DNA of 40,530 bases from Nostocales cyanobacterium LEGE 12452 (GCA_015206945.1 JADEXV010000041.1:1-40530), one strand, 5' to 3'; numbered from the stretch's first letter, positions 1-9,179 are shown. Numbers and translations are program-made. Notes: a model not told the origin generated them from the sequence alone.

Positions 1-533
1 CCGTAATCTATAACTCATCGAATATAAAAGCTATTTTTAGATAAAGCAGCATTAAACTTTTTAATTACGGGTTAAAATTAATTATTATTAATAATTAAGT
101 TAATGTAGATTAATATATTACATACAAGATACTCTAGATTTTTTGTAATTATATTAAAGTAATATACTGTGATTTTATGAAAATTTTTTCTTGATTAATT
201 TGTATATAGAGATTATACTTAGTATTTATACTTTGCCAAAAAAAATTATTGTATACAGTTTAAAATCAGTTTTTGAGTGCTTGATAATTGCATTCTAATT
301 TTAATTTGATGTTAGTAGCATCATATTAGCTACGTAAATTAATCAAAATTAGCTTTGATAAGCATATAAATTTCCGGAGATTAATAACATGATGCTATTT
401 ACTCATTAGTCAGTATTAATATCAAGTGAGAAATACAAGGTAGTTAGAGATTGTTTATGATAAGATAAGCACTTTTGACTTAAGTTGACACTGACAACAA
501 GAATCTGAACCTTAGCAAACAGGTTATCGTAAC
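1..533. other. AT-rich non-coding region upstream of the GGDEF gene
   Basis: Very AT-rich sequence without a plausible gene on either strand. It probably holds the promoter and leader of the response-regulator gene that starts at 534. I see no convincing tRNA, terminator or long inverted repeat in it. Confidence 0.6.
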
Positions 534-1817
534 ATGTTCGCCCGCAAAATCCTAGTTGTTGAGGATGAAAAAAATCTAGCCTCAAATATTAGAAAAAGTT
601 TACAAAAATTAGGTTATTTAGTATCAGAAATAACTGAATTTGGTGAAGAGGTAATAAAAAAGGTAGCAGTAACTCATCCACATTTAGTATTAATTGATAT
701 CTGTATAGCTGGAGAAATAGATGGTTTCCACGTAGGGGATATTATCCAGAATCACTTCCATGTGCCTGTAATATATTTAACAGAGTGTTCGGAATATAAA
801 ACATTACATAAAAATCAACTAAGTGAGCCTTTTAGTTACATAGCCAAACCATTTCTTGAAAGTGATTTACATTTTGTGATTGAAATGACACTGTACAAAC
901 ATCAGAGCAAAAAAATATTATACGAAGAAAAACAGAGGTTGATGACAATTATTAATAGTATGGGTTGTGCAGTGATTGTTACCTATGCAAATGGTTGTAT
1001 TGAAATGATGAATCCCATAGCAGAACTAATCACTGGTTGGAAGCAAAGTGAAGCGTTGGGGAAAGATTTAATAGAAGTCGTTAACTTAGTTAATAAAGAT
1101 GTAGGAGAAAAAATTGAAAATTTAGCCACTTATGTAATCGAAGCAGGTGAAATTTTCAATTTACCAGAAAACTGTACATTGATTACCAAAGATGGTAAAG
1201 AAATAGCTATTGGGGATAATATTGCACCTATCCGCGATCGAGATGGCAATATTACTGGCGCAGTTTTAGTTTTTCAAGACATCACTAAACGTAAGCAGAC
1301 AGAGGCGCAACTGATCCGCAATGCGTTTTATGATGGGCTAACAGAATTACCGAATCGTGTTTTATTTTTAGATCGGCTCAGACAAACTATTGAACGTAGC
1401 AAACGCAGAAGCGACCATTATTTCGCAGTTTTATTTTTAGATTTAGATGGCTTCAAAGAGATTAACGATCGCTTTGGGCATGGAATAGGGGATGATTTTT
1501 TAGTAGCGATCGCTAGACGTTTAGAGTCATGCTTACGTAGTGGCGATACTGTAGCACGATTTGGTGGTGATGAGTTTACTGTTCTTTTGGAGGATATTAA
1601 AGACATTACCGACGCTACCAATGTTGCCAAACGTATTCAAGACTCCTTAAAATTGCCAGTTAACCTGAATGGATATCAATTATCTGCTACAGCTAGCATT
1701 GGTATTACTTGGAATTTTAGTAATTATGAGGAGCCTGCAACTCTACTGCGGGATGCTGATATTGCGATGTACCAAGCTAAACGGCAGGGAAAAGCTACTT
1801 ATGCCATATTTAGTTAA
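534..1817 (+). CDS. Response regulator with PAS and GGDEF domains (probable diguanylate cyclase)
   Basis: This 427-residue cytoplasmic protein has three domains in order. The receiver (about 5-120) has the acidic pair E10/D11, probable phospho-acceptor D55 (LVLID), T83 and K105 (AKPF). A PAS fold follows (about 133-255) and runs into the usual linker. The GGDEF domain (about 265-425) has an intact GGDEF signature at 344-348 and an RxxD inhibitory site (R335-D338) five residues before it. It should make cyclic di-GMP from two GTP, gated by phosphorylation and by whatever the PAS domain senses. There is no EAL domain. No cognate kinase lies beside it; the only histidine kinase in the window is far away near 38-40 kb. 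Start is ATG 534; no strong ribosome-binding site is visible. Confidence 0.9.
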   Translation: MFARKILVVEDEKNLASNIRKSLQKLGYLVSEITEFGEEVIKKVAVTHPHLVLIDICIAGEIDGFHVGDIIQNHFHVPVIYLTECSEYKTLHKNQLSEPFSYIAKPFLESDLHFVIEMTLYKHQSKKILYEEKQRLMTIINSMGCAVIVTYANGCIEMMNPIAELITGWKQSEALGKDLIEVVNLVNKDVGEKIENLATYVIEAGEIFNLPENCTLITKDGKEIAIGDNIAPIRDRDGNITGAVLVFQDITKRKQTEAQLIRNAFYDGLTELPNRVLFLDRLRQTIERSKRRSDHYFAVLFLDLDGFKEINDRFGHGIGDDFLVAIARRLESCLRSGDTVARFGGDEFTVLLEDIKDITDATNVAKRIQDSLKLPVNLNGYQLSATASIGITWNFSNYEEPATLLRDADIAMYQAKRQGKATYAIFS

Positions 1818-1886
1818 GAATGGAATATGCTACTCTAGGCGCTACTAAGGTTATGGTATACAACCGAGAAGCCCTATAATTCTGTC

Positions 1887-2447
1887 ATGGAAAAAACCGA
1901 AAAACAGAAAATGCTTGCAGGCGAATTATATCTGGCCGAAGATCCAGAATTGGCTGCCGACATGAAGCGAGCTAGTCGTCTATTGCGAAGTTACAATTCT
2001 ACAACCGAAGAACAGCAAGAGCAACGGCAGCAAATTTTACAAGAATTATTTGGAAAAATCGGTCAAAAAGCAGCAATAGTGCCACCCTTTCACTGTGACT
2101 ATGGCAGTAATATTTTTGCTTGCGACAAATTATATATGAACTATGGCTGTGTAATTTTAGACTGTAATACAGTTCACATTGGTGAAAATGTTTTGTGCGC
2201 TCCTTATGTGCAAATTTATACTGCCTATCATCCTATAGATCCAGAAATTCGTCTTTCTGGTAGAGAATTAGCCGCCCCAATTAAGATTGGCAATAATGTC
2301 TGGATTGGTGGCAATGCAATTATTTGTCCAGGTGTAACTATTGGTGATAATACAACCATTGGTGCTGGCAGTGTAGTTGTCAAAGATATACCTGAGAATG
2401 TTGTCGCTGCTGGCAATCCCTGCCGTGTCATTCGGTATTTATCTTAG
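1887..2447 (+). CDS. maa: Maltose O-acetyltransferase-like hexapeptide-repeat acetyltransferase
   Basis: A 186-residue protein of the LacA/Maa/NodL branch of hexapeptide acetyltransferases. The N-terminal Maa cap (about 1-60, starting MEKTEKQKMLAGELY) precedes a left-handed beta-helix made of [LIV]-G-x4 hexapeptides, for example IGNNVWIGGNAIICPGVTIG around 132-151. The loop containing YTAYHPID carries the catalytic histidine known in this family. Length matches the family (about 185). It should transfer acetyl from acetyl-CoA to a sugar hydroxyl; the true sugar acceptor cannot be read from sequence and names in this family are often loose. It lies 69 bp after the GGDEF gene on the same strand and converges on the CcbP-like gene with only 3 bp between stops. 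Confidence 0.88.
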   Translation: MEKTEKQKMLAGELYLAEDPELAADMKRASRLLRSYNSTTEEQQEQRQQILQELFGKIGQKAAIVPPFHCDYGSNIFACDKLYMNYGCVILDCNTVHIGENVLCAPYVQIYTAYHPIDPEIRLSGRELAAPIKIGNNVWIGGNAIICPGVTIGDNTTIGAGSVVVKDIPENVVAAGNPCRVIRYLS

Positions 2448-2450
2448 AGT

Positions 2451-2831
2451 TTAAAATTTATAACCTCTAGCAATCCAATAGAGCCAGTCTGCGATCGCTT
2501 CTTGAGTTTCACTGTCAGCATCAATGGCTGCTATTTCAGATAATTTTGCAGAATATACATCTTCATCCTTACCATTAATATAAGCCACTTCTACATACAT
2601 ATCTTTTAAGCACTCATCATCTGGAGCCATTCCCAAGACTTCCACTTGTTTCTCCTCGACAGCACCTGATTTGCGTCCCTTCTTCGTCCATGTAGCCAAA
2701 AAGGGAAAATTCAGAACCTCTTCGAGGTAGTAGTACCAACCCATAGCCCGGTCTTCTTTGTCTTCAGCATCTACAATAATCTCTGTTTTAATGCGATGCT
2801 CTCGGTTTTCGTCGGCTTCAACACTAGGCAT
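2451..2831 (-). CDS. ccbP: CcbP-like cyanobacterial calcium-binding protein
   Basis: A short acidic protein of 126 residues with the pattern of the Calci_bind_CcbP family (PF11535): E-I-I-V-D-A near the start, then AMGWYYYLEEVLNFPF, a TWTKKGRKSG stretch and many Asp/Glu residues. In Anabaena PCC 7120, CcbP is a cytoplasmic calcium buffer whose removal accompanies heterocyst differentiation. That role is known for the relative and only inferred here. No signal peptide or membrane segment is present. The gene stands alone and converges on the acetyltransferase gene. The name rests on motif recall; this could be a paralogue rather than the orthologue of Anabaena ccbP. Confidence 0.7.
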   Translation of the reverse strand: MPSVEADENREHRIKTEIIVDAEDKEDRAMGWYYYLEEVLNFPFLATWTKKGRKSGAVEEKQVEVLGMAPDDECLKDMYVEVAYINGKDEDVYSAKLSEIAAIDADSETQEAIADWLYWIARGYKF

Positions 2832-2993
2832 AAGATAACACTTTGCGTATAATTCATTTTGATAATACTACCAAAATGTTTCTAAAATCATACTTAAATA
2901 TATCTATGATGTCCGCTTAATTACTTATTCACCTCTAAAAACCCACCCCTTAATCCCCTCTTTGCAAACTCTTATGGCAAGGTGGGGTGTAAT

Positions 2994-3109
2994 CAATACT
3001 TTTCGGATTTTGGGGGAAAGGAGAAAGGGTAAGGGTTTGAATTTACCTTTACCCTTTCTCCTTTCCCCAGACCAAAAGAGAGATTGTTGAGTTTATTCGA
3101 AAAGTATTG
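2994..3109. repeat. MITE-like element with nested inverted repeats
   Basis: The outer 12-bp perfect terminal inverted repeats are CAATACTTTTCG (2994-3005) and its complement (3098-3109). Inside them, a perfect 20-bp purine/pyrimidine arm pair at 3013-3032 and 3049-3068 can fold into a long hairpin, extended by G-U pairing. There is no coding potential. The architecture is that of a small non-autonomous mobile element; copy number elsewhere in the genome cannot be judged here. Confidence 0.6.
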
Positions 3110-3167
3110 GGGTGAAATGACTGTGGGAATCATAACTAATTATCTGGAAACGAGATAAACTCTACAA

Positions 3168-3196
3168 AAAACCGCTTGTCAATGACAAGCGGTTTT
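3168..3196 (-). terminator. Rho-independent terminator of the DUF1517 gene
   Basis: A perfect 13-bp stem (AAAACCGCTTGTC / GACAAGCGGTTTT) closes a 3-nt AAT loop. Read on the minus strand, the stem ends in a T-run, so it terminates transcription of the DUF1517 gene, whose stop lies about 85 bp upstream of it. Confidence 0.85.
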
Positions 3197-3280
3197 CTAG
3201 TTATTGTTCTTAAGGGGAACTTATTTTTGCACCAAGATGCAAAGTTTTTCTTAGCGCTCAAGCGCAAAATTTATCAGAGA

Positions 3281-4276
3281 TTAAACAAGTCTCAAATCTG
3301 GATAATTTGCTAACACATCATCAGAAGTGAGGGTATCATTTTCAGCTTGAGGAGTCCAAAGAACTTCAATTGCTAGAAGCTTGTCGCTAGGGATACTACC
3401 AATTTGCCGCAAAGCTTGACGCAATTCATCAGCACTATTAATAGCTGTGGGGATGTCAAACTTACCTAGTGTCGCCGCCAGCAAGGTGACAACAATGTAT
3501 TCGCCAGGGCCTTCGGTAAATAGGCGGGTGGGGTTGTCAAGTTCACCTGCTGGAGGTAAAGCATCTTTGGCAAGGGCTGCTCTTAGCTGGTTGTTGACGT
3601 TAGAAAGAGTTTCTTCGCTAAACTTGCTGCGTTCTGCCAGTGACAGCCGATTAAACTGGCTTTCGGCTGAATTCAAGCTGGCTTGTTGAGTACCACCACC
3701 TGCATATACAAAGTATTCCGGATGACGAAGTAAAGCTAGACTGGCTTCTTGGAGAATTTCTGCTCTGCCTTCGGGGGTGTTAGTATCAGCAGTTTCAGCA
3801 ATGTGGTTGAGTTCATTTTGCAATTCACGGGCTTGAGCTAACAAACCTACTTGCAAACGAGTTACAGAAACAGGAGAGTTACTGCTGTAATCTGCTTCTG
3901 CTGTTTCACCGCTAGAGACGCGGCGGAAAGTTTGCAATAAGAAATTAGCGATCGCAAAGAAAATTAAGATGCTAAACAGACCACCAAATCCTCCGCCAAT
4001 ACCCCAGAAGGGAAGTAGGAAGGGAAAGCCAAAGCCACCACCAAAGCCACCACCATAACCACCCCCAGGATAGTATCCGCCTCCGCCAGGAGGTGCATAG
4101 GTGCGCGGTGTATAGGTGCGGCTAGAAGGCGCTCTAAAGGAGCCACCACCGATACGACCCCCACTGCGGGCTGCTAATGCACCGTCAGCGTGACCAAGAG
4201 CCAAAGCTAACACCAAGCTTAGGGCTAAGAAGGTTTTTAACAGCGGTTTGATGGTTTGTTGTAGTTTTTTACGCAT
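3281..4276 (-). CDS. DUF1517 domain membrane protein with Gly-rich N-terminal region
   Basis: A 331-residue protein. Residues 1-36 form a signal peptide (positively charged start, hydrophobic core, ALAA end). A Gly/Pro/Tyr-rich linker runs from about 37 to 85 (GGGGYYPGGGYGGGFGGGFG), followed by one membrane helix (about 95-118), then a soluble alpha/beta domain to the C-terminus with the character of DUF1517 (PF07466), a family shared by cyanobacteria and plastids. The biochemical role is unknown. An RxGGRIGGGSFR motif just after the signal peptide is typical of these proteins. It is monocistronic, with a strong terminator downstream and a 0.9-kb spacer upstream that separates it from the divergent glycosyltransferase gene. 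Confidence 0.82.
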   Translation of the reverse strand: MRKKLQQTIKPLLKTFLALSLVLALALGHADGALAARSGGRIGGGSFRAPSSRTYTPRTYAPPGGGGYYPGGGYGGGFGGGFGFPFLLPFWGIGGGFGGLFSILIFFAIANFLLQTFRRVSSGETAEADYSSNSPVSVTRLQVGLLAQARELQNELNHIAETADTNTPEGRAEILQEASLALLRHPEYFVYAGGGTQQASLNSAESQFNRLSLAERSKFSEETLSNVNNQLRAALAKDALPPAGELDNPTRLFTEGPGEYIVVTLLAATLGKFDIPTAINSADELRQALRQIGSIPSDKLLAIEVLWTPQAENDTLTSDDVLANYPDLRLV

Positions 4277-5182
4277 AAGACAATCGCTTGAAAAACGAAA
4301 TTATTATTTATGATTTCTCCCGATGGTGGGAGCAGTGTTGCAGGATGTTGCTAAGGCTAGCCTGTAACAAGCAAGTTTGTAGCATTCACGTAGCATTGCT
4401 TTTTAGAGACTACATATTCAATTTACCGCGTCTTATCTTGGGTAAGTAGCGATCGCAGGGGGGATTTCTCGACTGGGGAACCGTACCTGAAGATATGTTT
4501 ATCCTCACAAAAATTGCGATATCTATGACGGGCTACGCCTACGGGCAATGGTTTGCTATGCCTTGGACTAGTTTCAGACTACAGTTTTGAATTATACAGA
4601 TGATTTTAATTTTTAGTGATTATTTTGACTAATTTTTTTAATCTTTCACTGAATAAGTAGTACTACTTCTGAACTTATTACTCAATATTTAGCACGGACA
4701 AAATGCCTTGCTACTACCAATAACACTTATTAATACATCTTGCATCTGATAATTTCCGTGTATATAAAAAGCTAGTCAGTTCCTAAAAATCTTATAGATT
4801 ATTCACAATAGACATAATTTGCAACTAAGTAGTTATAAAAATCTTGGCATTTTGGCACAGTAGTTTAAGTGTTTAGGATATTCTCTTGAACGTAGCTAAA
4901 TTTCGGAATTTTCGCAGCAGTTGTTCACTGAGCATTTTCGCTACAAGTACTAGCTTTTATTTTTTGTTCATTATGCACAGAAACTCTCAAATAATGATAG
5001 ATTTGCAACAAAAATAAAATCAACACAATAAAAAAACAATCTTTTTGACTAATCTTCTAAAATAGGTTTCAAATTTGTCTACCAAATTCGTTTTAAAAGA
5101 AATAAAATAATAATGATGGCTTTGAAAGTAATTCTAATTGTAGATATTAAAAACTATTTGAAATATAGTCATCAACTTTATT
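4277..5182. other. Long non-coding spacer between divergent genes
   Basis: About 900 bp between the divergent DUF1517 and glycosyltransferase genes. The part nearest the DUF1517 gene contains an isolated HIP1 octamer near 4449 and an interspersed-repeat fragment GGGCTACGCCTACGGGC near 4530. The rest is AT-rich with no credible reading frame. I see no tRNA or strong hairpin. Confidence 0.55.
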
Positions 5183-6415
5183 ATGGAACATATTTCTCAA
5201 CTAACAGCCGAAATCAGAGATAAAGCTGCATACCCAGATATCCTAGTCATATCCAGGATCTTTCTGCCGAAAGAAGCTGTAATTGGGGAATATATCTACA
5301 ATCGTTGTCTGCAAGATCCAGAACGAATAATTGTGCTGGCAGCTAGTTGCTCAGGAGATCGAGTATTTGATAAGAGTCAACAGTTTCCTGTGTATCGCTG
5401 GTATTATCCTAAATATTGGCGTAGTGGCTATGTGGGAAATATCCTAAAGCCTTTGGTGAATATCGTCTGCTCATTTGTCCTAGCAATTAAACTCTATTTT
5501 CGCTATCACTATCGTTATATAGAGTGGGGCCACGGCTATGATTTTCCTTCACTGTTGCTATTGAGCTATTTGTTACCTATTCGCTTTTTTATCTATCTGC
5601 ACGGTAACGATCTTCTTTGCACTTTACACAATCCCGTGCTGCGATCGCTATTTAAATTAACACTTCATAGAGCCGAAGGGATTGTTTGTAACAGTTCTTA
5701 TACAAGAGACTACCTGAGAACTGCTTTCCGATTAAATACTCCTACTCACGTCATTAACCCCGTAATCAGACCGGAAAAATTTGGTAATAATGTAGCTAGT
5801 CCTAGTAGCCTTGATGATTTACGGGTTCGCGTGCGTCAGGCATACAACATTCCCGAAACAGCAATAGTGATTCTCTCCATTGGCAGGCTAGTAAAACATA
5901 AAGGTTTCGACCGAGTAATTGACAACATCCCAATACTGCTAACTTTTGGGGTCGATGTTCACTATATACTCTGCGGTCAAGGGCCAAGTGAATCTGAACT
6001 GAAATCTCTGGCACATCGTTTGCGGGTTGATAAGCGCGTCCACTTTGCCGGATATGTACCAGAGCGAGAATTAGCAGGTTATTATGCAGCTTGCGATATA
6101 TTTGCCATGCTGACTTTATCGGATACTAAACCTAATAATATGGAAGGTTTTGGTATGGCTTATTTAGAAGCAAGTTACTTCGGTAAGCCGATAATTGCCT
6201 CTCGTTTAGGCGGTGTTCTAGATACAGTTCAGCATGAAGAAAATGGGATACTGGTTAATTCCAATTCTGGTTATGAAGTTTTTCAAGCTTTCAATAGGTT
6301 GTGCAAAGACCAACAACTACGCGAGCAACTCGGTCGTAAAGGTAAAGAATTAGCCAAGCGTAGAACTCTTCATCGATCGCTTTATAAATCAGATGGAAAA
6401 AATGCAATTTTGTGA
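5183..6415 (+). CDS. Glycosyltransferase family 4 (group 1)
   Basis: A 410-residue GT-B fold enzyme. The N-terminal acceptor half (about 17-195) includes the YLHGNDLL and VCNSSYTRDYLR stretches. The C-terminal nucleotide-sugar half (about 210-390) begins with IVILSIGRLVKHKGFDRVI and contains the EX7E signature at E321-E329 (EGFGMAYLE). These are hallmarks of retaining GT4 enzymes that build lipopolysaccharide, exopolysaccharide or glycolipids. The sugar and acceptor cannot be told. The last 25 residues (from about K386) are basic and do not resemble the usual amphipathic final helix, so the extreme C-terminus may have drifted or been shortened. No other polysaccharide genes adjoin it, so it is an orphan transferase. 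Start is ATG 5183; no strong ribosome-binding site is seen. Confidence 0.88.
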   Translation: MEHISQLTAEIRDKAAYPDILVISRIFLPKEAVIGEYIYNRCLQDPERIIVLAASCSGDRVFDKSQQFPVYRWYYPKYWRSGYVGNILKPLVNIVCSFVLAIKLYFRYHYRYIEWGHGYDFPSLLLLSYLLPIRFFIYLHGNDLLCTLHNPVLRSLFKLTLHRAEGIVCNSSYTRDYLRTAFRLNTPTHVINPVIRPEKFGNNVASPSSLDDLRVRVRQAYNIPETAIVILSIGRLVKHKGFDRVIDNIPILLTFGVDVHYILCGQGPSESELKSLAHRLRVDKRVHFAGYVPERELAGYYAACDIFAMLTLSDTKPNNMEGFGMAYLEASYFGKPIIASRLGGVLDTVQHEENGILVNSNSGYEVFQAFNRLCKDQQLREQLGRKGKELAKRRTLHRSLYKSDGKNAIL

Positions 6416-6576
6416 AATAATTTTATTAACTGAACCGGATTTAATCATAAAATTCAAAAAATACCAAAAAGGGTAATTTACTATAAGTCATATTTCTGCA
6501 TAACCTTTAACAAATTGCTTCACAAAAGAGCAAGATTACAGTGTAAAATCTCGTTTGTGATGCGATTAAATGTGCA

Positions 6577-7482
6577 ATGAAGAATATCTGGTTTAACATA
6601 GAGCAATTCCTTCGGCGTTACACAAAGCACCGAATGCGATCTTTCGTGTTTACAGTCATTGGATGTCTTGCTGTAGTTAGTGTGATTACCTTTGGGGCAA
6701 TGTATGTTGTGGCTCAACCTGCTTCAACTTCATCTGAACGTCCCGCTAAAGCGCCAAATTTCGGGCGACACTTTCAAGAATTTGGGCGTGAAGGCTCAAT
6801 CTTGATTTACGACTTAAAAAATAACCGCATCTATGAACACAATCCTCAACGTAATGCAACTGCGATCGCTCCAGCTTCAACCTTCAAAATTTTTAATGCG
6901 CTGGTGGCATTAGAAACAGGTGTAGTTCCTGATGATGTGGCGGTTCTCACTTGGGATGGAATTCACCGAGAGATTGATGCCTGGAATCATGATACAAATT
7001 TGCGTCAAGCCTTTAAAGATTCAACTGTTTGGTTCTATCAAGTATTGGCACGTCGGGCTGGATATGAACGGATGCAGCAATTTATTAATAAAGTAGGCTA
7101 CGGGAACCGTCAGATTGGCACTGTCGCAGACATCGATCGTTTTTGGTTACAACAGCCTTTGCAAATTACACCCAAAGAGCAAATTCAGTTTTTGCAACGG
7201 TTATATCAAGGCGATTTGCCTTTTTCGCAACGGACAATAAATCTTGTCAAAGACATTATGGTAAGCGAACAAACTCCAGACTACACACTGCGAGGAAAAA
7301 CGGGATGGTTAACGAGTACTAAACCAAACGTTGGTTGGTTTATGGGTTATTTAGAGCAAAACAAAAACGTCTACTTTTTCGCAACAACCCTTGATATGCA
7401 AAAATCGGAAGATGCACCCGCTCGCATTGAGATTACACGACGTAGCCTCAAGGATTTGGGCTTGCTAGCTCAAATCAACTAA
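6577..7482 (+). CDS. Class D (OXA-type) beta-lactamase-like serine hydrolase
   Basis: A 301-residue protein with one N-terminal membrane segment or uncleaved signal (about 21-46), then a periplasmic serine beta-lactamase/transpeptidase-like domain. All class D landmarks are present: S101-T-F-K104 (nucleophile and the lysine that is carboxylated in OXA enzymes), S149-T-V, Y175-G-N, W190 in the omega-loop region (DRFWLQQPLQIT) and K241-T-G. It could hydrolyse beta-lactams or act as a penicillin-recognising sensor or transpeptidase. The intact YGN and W190 favour a real class D enzyme over a BlaR-like sensor, which would carry extra membrane helices. It follows the glycosyltransferase by about 160 bp and its stop overlaps the stop of the convergent thiS gene by 4 bp (7479-7482). 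Confidence 0.88.
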   Translation: MKNIWFNIEQFLRRYTKHRMRSFVFTVIGCLAVVSVITFGAMYVVAQPASTSSERPAKAPNFGRHFQEFGREGSILIYDLKNNRIYEHNPQRNATAIAPASTFKIFNALVALETGVVPDDVAVLTWDGIHREIDAWNHDTNLRQAFKDSTVWFYQVLARRAGYERMQQFINKVGYGNRQIGTVADIDRFWLQQPLQITPKEQIQFLQRLYQGDLPFSQRTINLVKDIMVSEQTPDYTLRGKTGWLTSTKPNVGWFMGYLEQNKNVYFFATTLDMQKSEDAPARIEITRRSLKDLGLLAQIN

Positions 7483-7691
7483 CCACCACCGACAATAGTT
7501 ACCACTTCTAAGCGATCGCCTGGCTGCACTTTTGTTTGCGGCCAAAACTGGCGGTGTAAAATTTCACCATTATACTCCACAGCCACCAATCGGGGGTTAA
7601 AACCCAACTGTTGGAGTAAGTCGGGTAAAGAAGTTTGGAATGAGCAGCTATGGGTTTCCCCATTCACCTGAATCGTAATCTCGTTAGACAT
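7479..7691 (-). CDS. thiS: ThiS, sulfur carrier protein for thiazole synthesis
   Basis: A 70-residue beta-grasp protein with the ubiquitin-like pattern ITIQVNGE...LPDLLQQLG...VAVEYNGEIL...GDRLEVVTIVGGG. The C-terminal Gly-Gly needed for adenylation and thiocarboxylate formation is present, followed here by one extra Gly (it ends GGG). It carries the sulfur used by ThiG to build the thiamine thiazole ring. It lies 71 bp downstream of thiE on the same strand, and the spacer contains an STRR heptamer array. The stop codon overlaps the end of the convergent beta-lactamase gene. Confidence 0.93.
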   Translation of the reverse strand: MSNEITIQVNGETHSCSFQTSLPDLLQQLGFNPRLVAVEYNGEILHRQFWPQTKVQPGDRLEVVTIVGGG

Positions 7692-7732
7692 AAATGTGGG
7701 GAATGCGGTATTGGTTACTTAGCTTTGGGCTA

Positions 7733-7760
7733 ATGACAAATGACAAATGACAAATGACTA
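7733..7760. repeat. STRR heptamer array between thiE and thiS
   Basis: Four tandem heptamers: three ATGACAA units and a terminal ATGACTA. The array ends 2 bp before the thiE stop codon. It is the same heptamer family as the arrays at 24800-24904 and 25682-25716. Confidence 0.85.
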
Positions 7761-7762
7761 TT

Positions 7763-8878
7763 TTAAAGTTCTGGTTTAATGCGATTGAGTTGAGAGAGCA
7801 AATATTGTGTCACGAGGGTAGGCTGTTCGGCTTGCATGAGCGATCGCACCACTGCTACACGTTTGGCTCCAGCATCGATCACATCATTGATGTTATTGGC
7901 ATCTATTCCCCCAATCGCAAACCAGGGAATTGAGCAATTTTTGGCTGCATAGCTGACATATTCTAGCCCTGTTGCTGCCTTACCTACTTTTGTGGGAGTT
8001 TCATAAACTGGCCCCACGCCAATATAATCTACACCCTCAGCAATTGCTGCTTGCATTTCTTCTTTATTTGTGGTAGAAAGACCTATCAGACGTTGCGAAC
8101 CTAGTAATTGCCGAGCAACAGTAATAGGCATATCTTGTTGTCCCAGATGCACGCCATCGGCATCAACAGCTAAAGCTACATCCACGCGATCGTTAACAAT
8201 GAACAAAGCGCCGTAGATATGGCATAACTGCCGTAATTTTCTCGCTTGTTCCAGACGCAAAGAATCATCGGCGGTTTTGTCGCGGTATTGTAAAAGCGTT
8301 AATCCACCTTTAAGTGCAGCCTCGACATTGCTCAACAAACTTTCACTAGGGGAAGTCACAAGATACAAATGCGATCGCCACAACAATTGATGGCGCTGAT
8401 GACCCATTAAACTACTTTCTAGGGTATAAACCTGATAACGCATCTGCTTACAAGCTTTAGCCATATTTGGTTGGTAAAGCTTGCTATATTCTTCCAACAC
8501 CCTTAATGCTTCTTCTATCCGGCAAAAGTTAGCTTGCAAGACCGATTTTATACTAGCTCGTTCTTCTTCTTGAGGATGGGTTAACTCAGTGCCAAGATCG
8601 CCTGGTGTATCTCGCGCCGCCCGTAATTCTGAAGTATGCCACTTGGCTACCTCTTGTCGCAGCCGTTTGCATTCAAGAGACAACTGGGCATTATTCAACC
8701 CAAATCGGCACCATTCCTCGATAATTCGCAAGCCCTCACGAGCGCGGTCTAAATTGGCATCTAAAATGCGGTAGACAACTTGCTGTGTTTGCTCTTTTTG
8801 GCTGTATGGCTCGACCATCACAACAACCCCATTAGTGCTTTCATCGAAGTGTGAATTATCATAAGTCCTAGTAACCAT
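7763..8878 (-). CDS. thiE: Thiamine-phosphate synthase ThiE with N-terminal ThiD2 domain
   Basis: A 371-residue fusion typical of cyanobacteria. The N-terminal helical part (about 30-155, YRILDANLDRAREGLRIIEEW) matches the ThiD2 domain (PF17792), proposed to act on the pyrimidine precursor. The C-terminal TIM barrel (about 168-360) is ThiE proper, with LLQYRDK, VNDRVDVALAVDADGVHLGQQD, GVGPVYETPTK and AIGGID. ThiE joins HMP diphosphate and the thiazole phosphate into thiamine phosphate. It is co-directional with thiS. The start is uncertain: ATG 8878 is given, but ATG 8818 (MVEPYSQKEQ) is an equally good start, since the preceding 20 residues look unconserved and neither has a clear ribosome-binding site. 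I see no THI-element riboswitch upstream. Confidence 0.93.
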   Translation of the reverse strand: MVTRTYDNSHFDESTNGVVVMVEPYSQKEQTQQVVYRILDANLDRAREGLRIIEEWCRFGLNNAQLSLECKRLRQEVAKWHTSELRAARDTPGDLGTELTHPQEEERASIKSVLQANFCRIEEALRVLEEYSKLYQPNMAKACKQMRYQVYTLESSLMGHQRHQLLWRSHLYLVTSPSESLLSNVEAALKGGLTLLQYRDKTADDSLRLEQARKLRQLCHIYGALFIVNDRVDVALAVDADGVHLGQQDMPITVARQLLGSQRLIGLSTTNKEEMQAAIAEGVDYIGVGPVYETPTKVGKAATGLEYVSYAAKNCSIPWFAIGGIDANNINDVIDAGAKRVAVVRSLMQAEQPTLVTQYLLSQLNRIKPEL

Positions 8879-9179
8879 AAGTTAATTAATTTGCTTTTTT
8901 TTACTAATTTTTGCGGAATCTACGCAAAACAACGTAGTAGTGAGGGTTAGGGTAAATTATCCCATGTTCCTATAAACAGTAATAAGGGTAGTTTGAGGCT
9001 ACAGTTTCGCACTAAGCTTAGTCAAGTGTTTTACGGTAGACAACAAGCTTACAAAAGACTGGCAAAAGGGAATACATCAGAAAATTCATAATCGAAAAGG
9101 AATGTAGAGACATAGCAGTACTACGTCTCTACAAGGGTTTTGGATAACGCATATTTAATTTCACTCTTATATCTATTAG

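Larger units (their letters stand above)
2832..3280. other. Intergenic region with a MITE-like repeat and a terminator
   Basis: No gene is visible. The region carries a 116-bp inverted-repeat element (2994-3109) and a strong hairpin terminator (3168-3196), both listed separately, plus the upstream region of the CcbP-like gene. Confidence 0.7.

Noticed and set aside
7733..7760. Tandem heptamers considered as a CRISPR-like or plasmid iteron array
   Set aside because: Units are 7 bp with no spacers and recur at other loci, as expected for STRR repeats.
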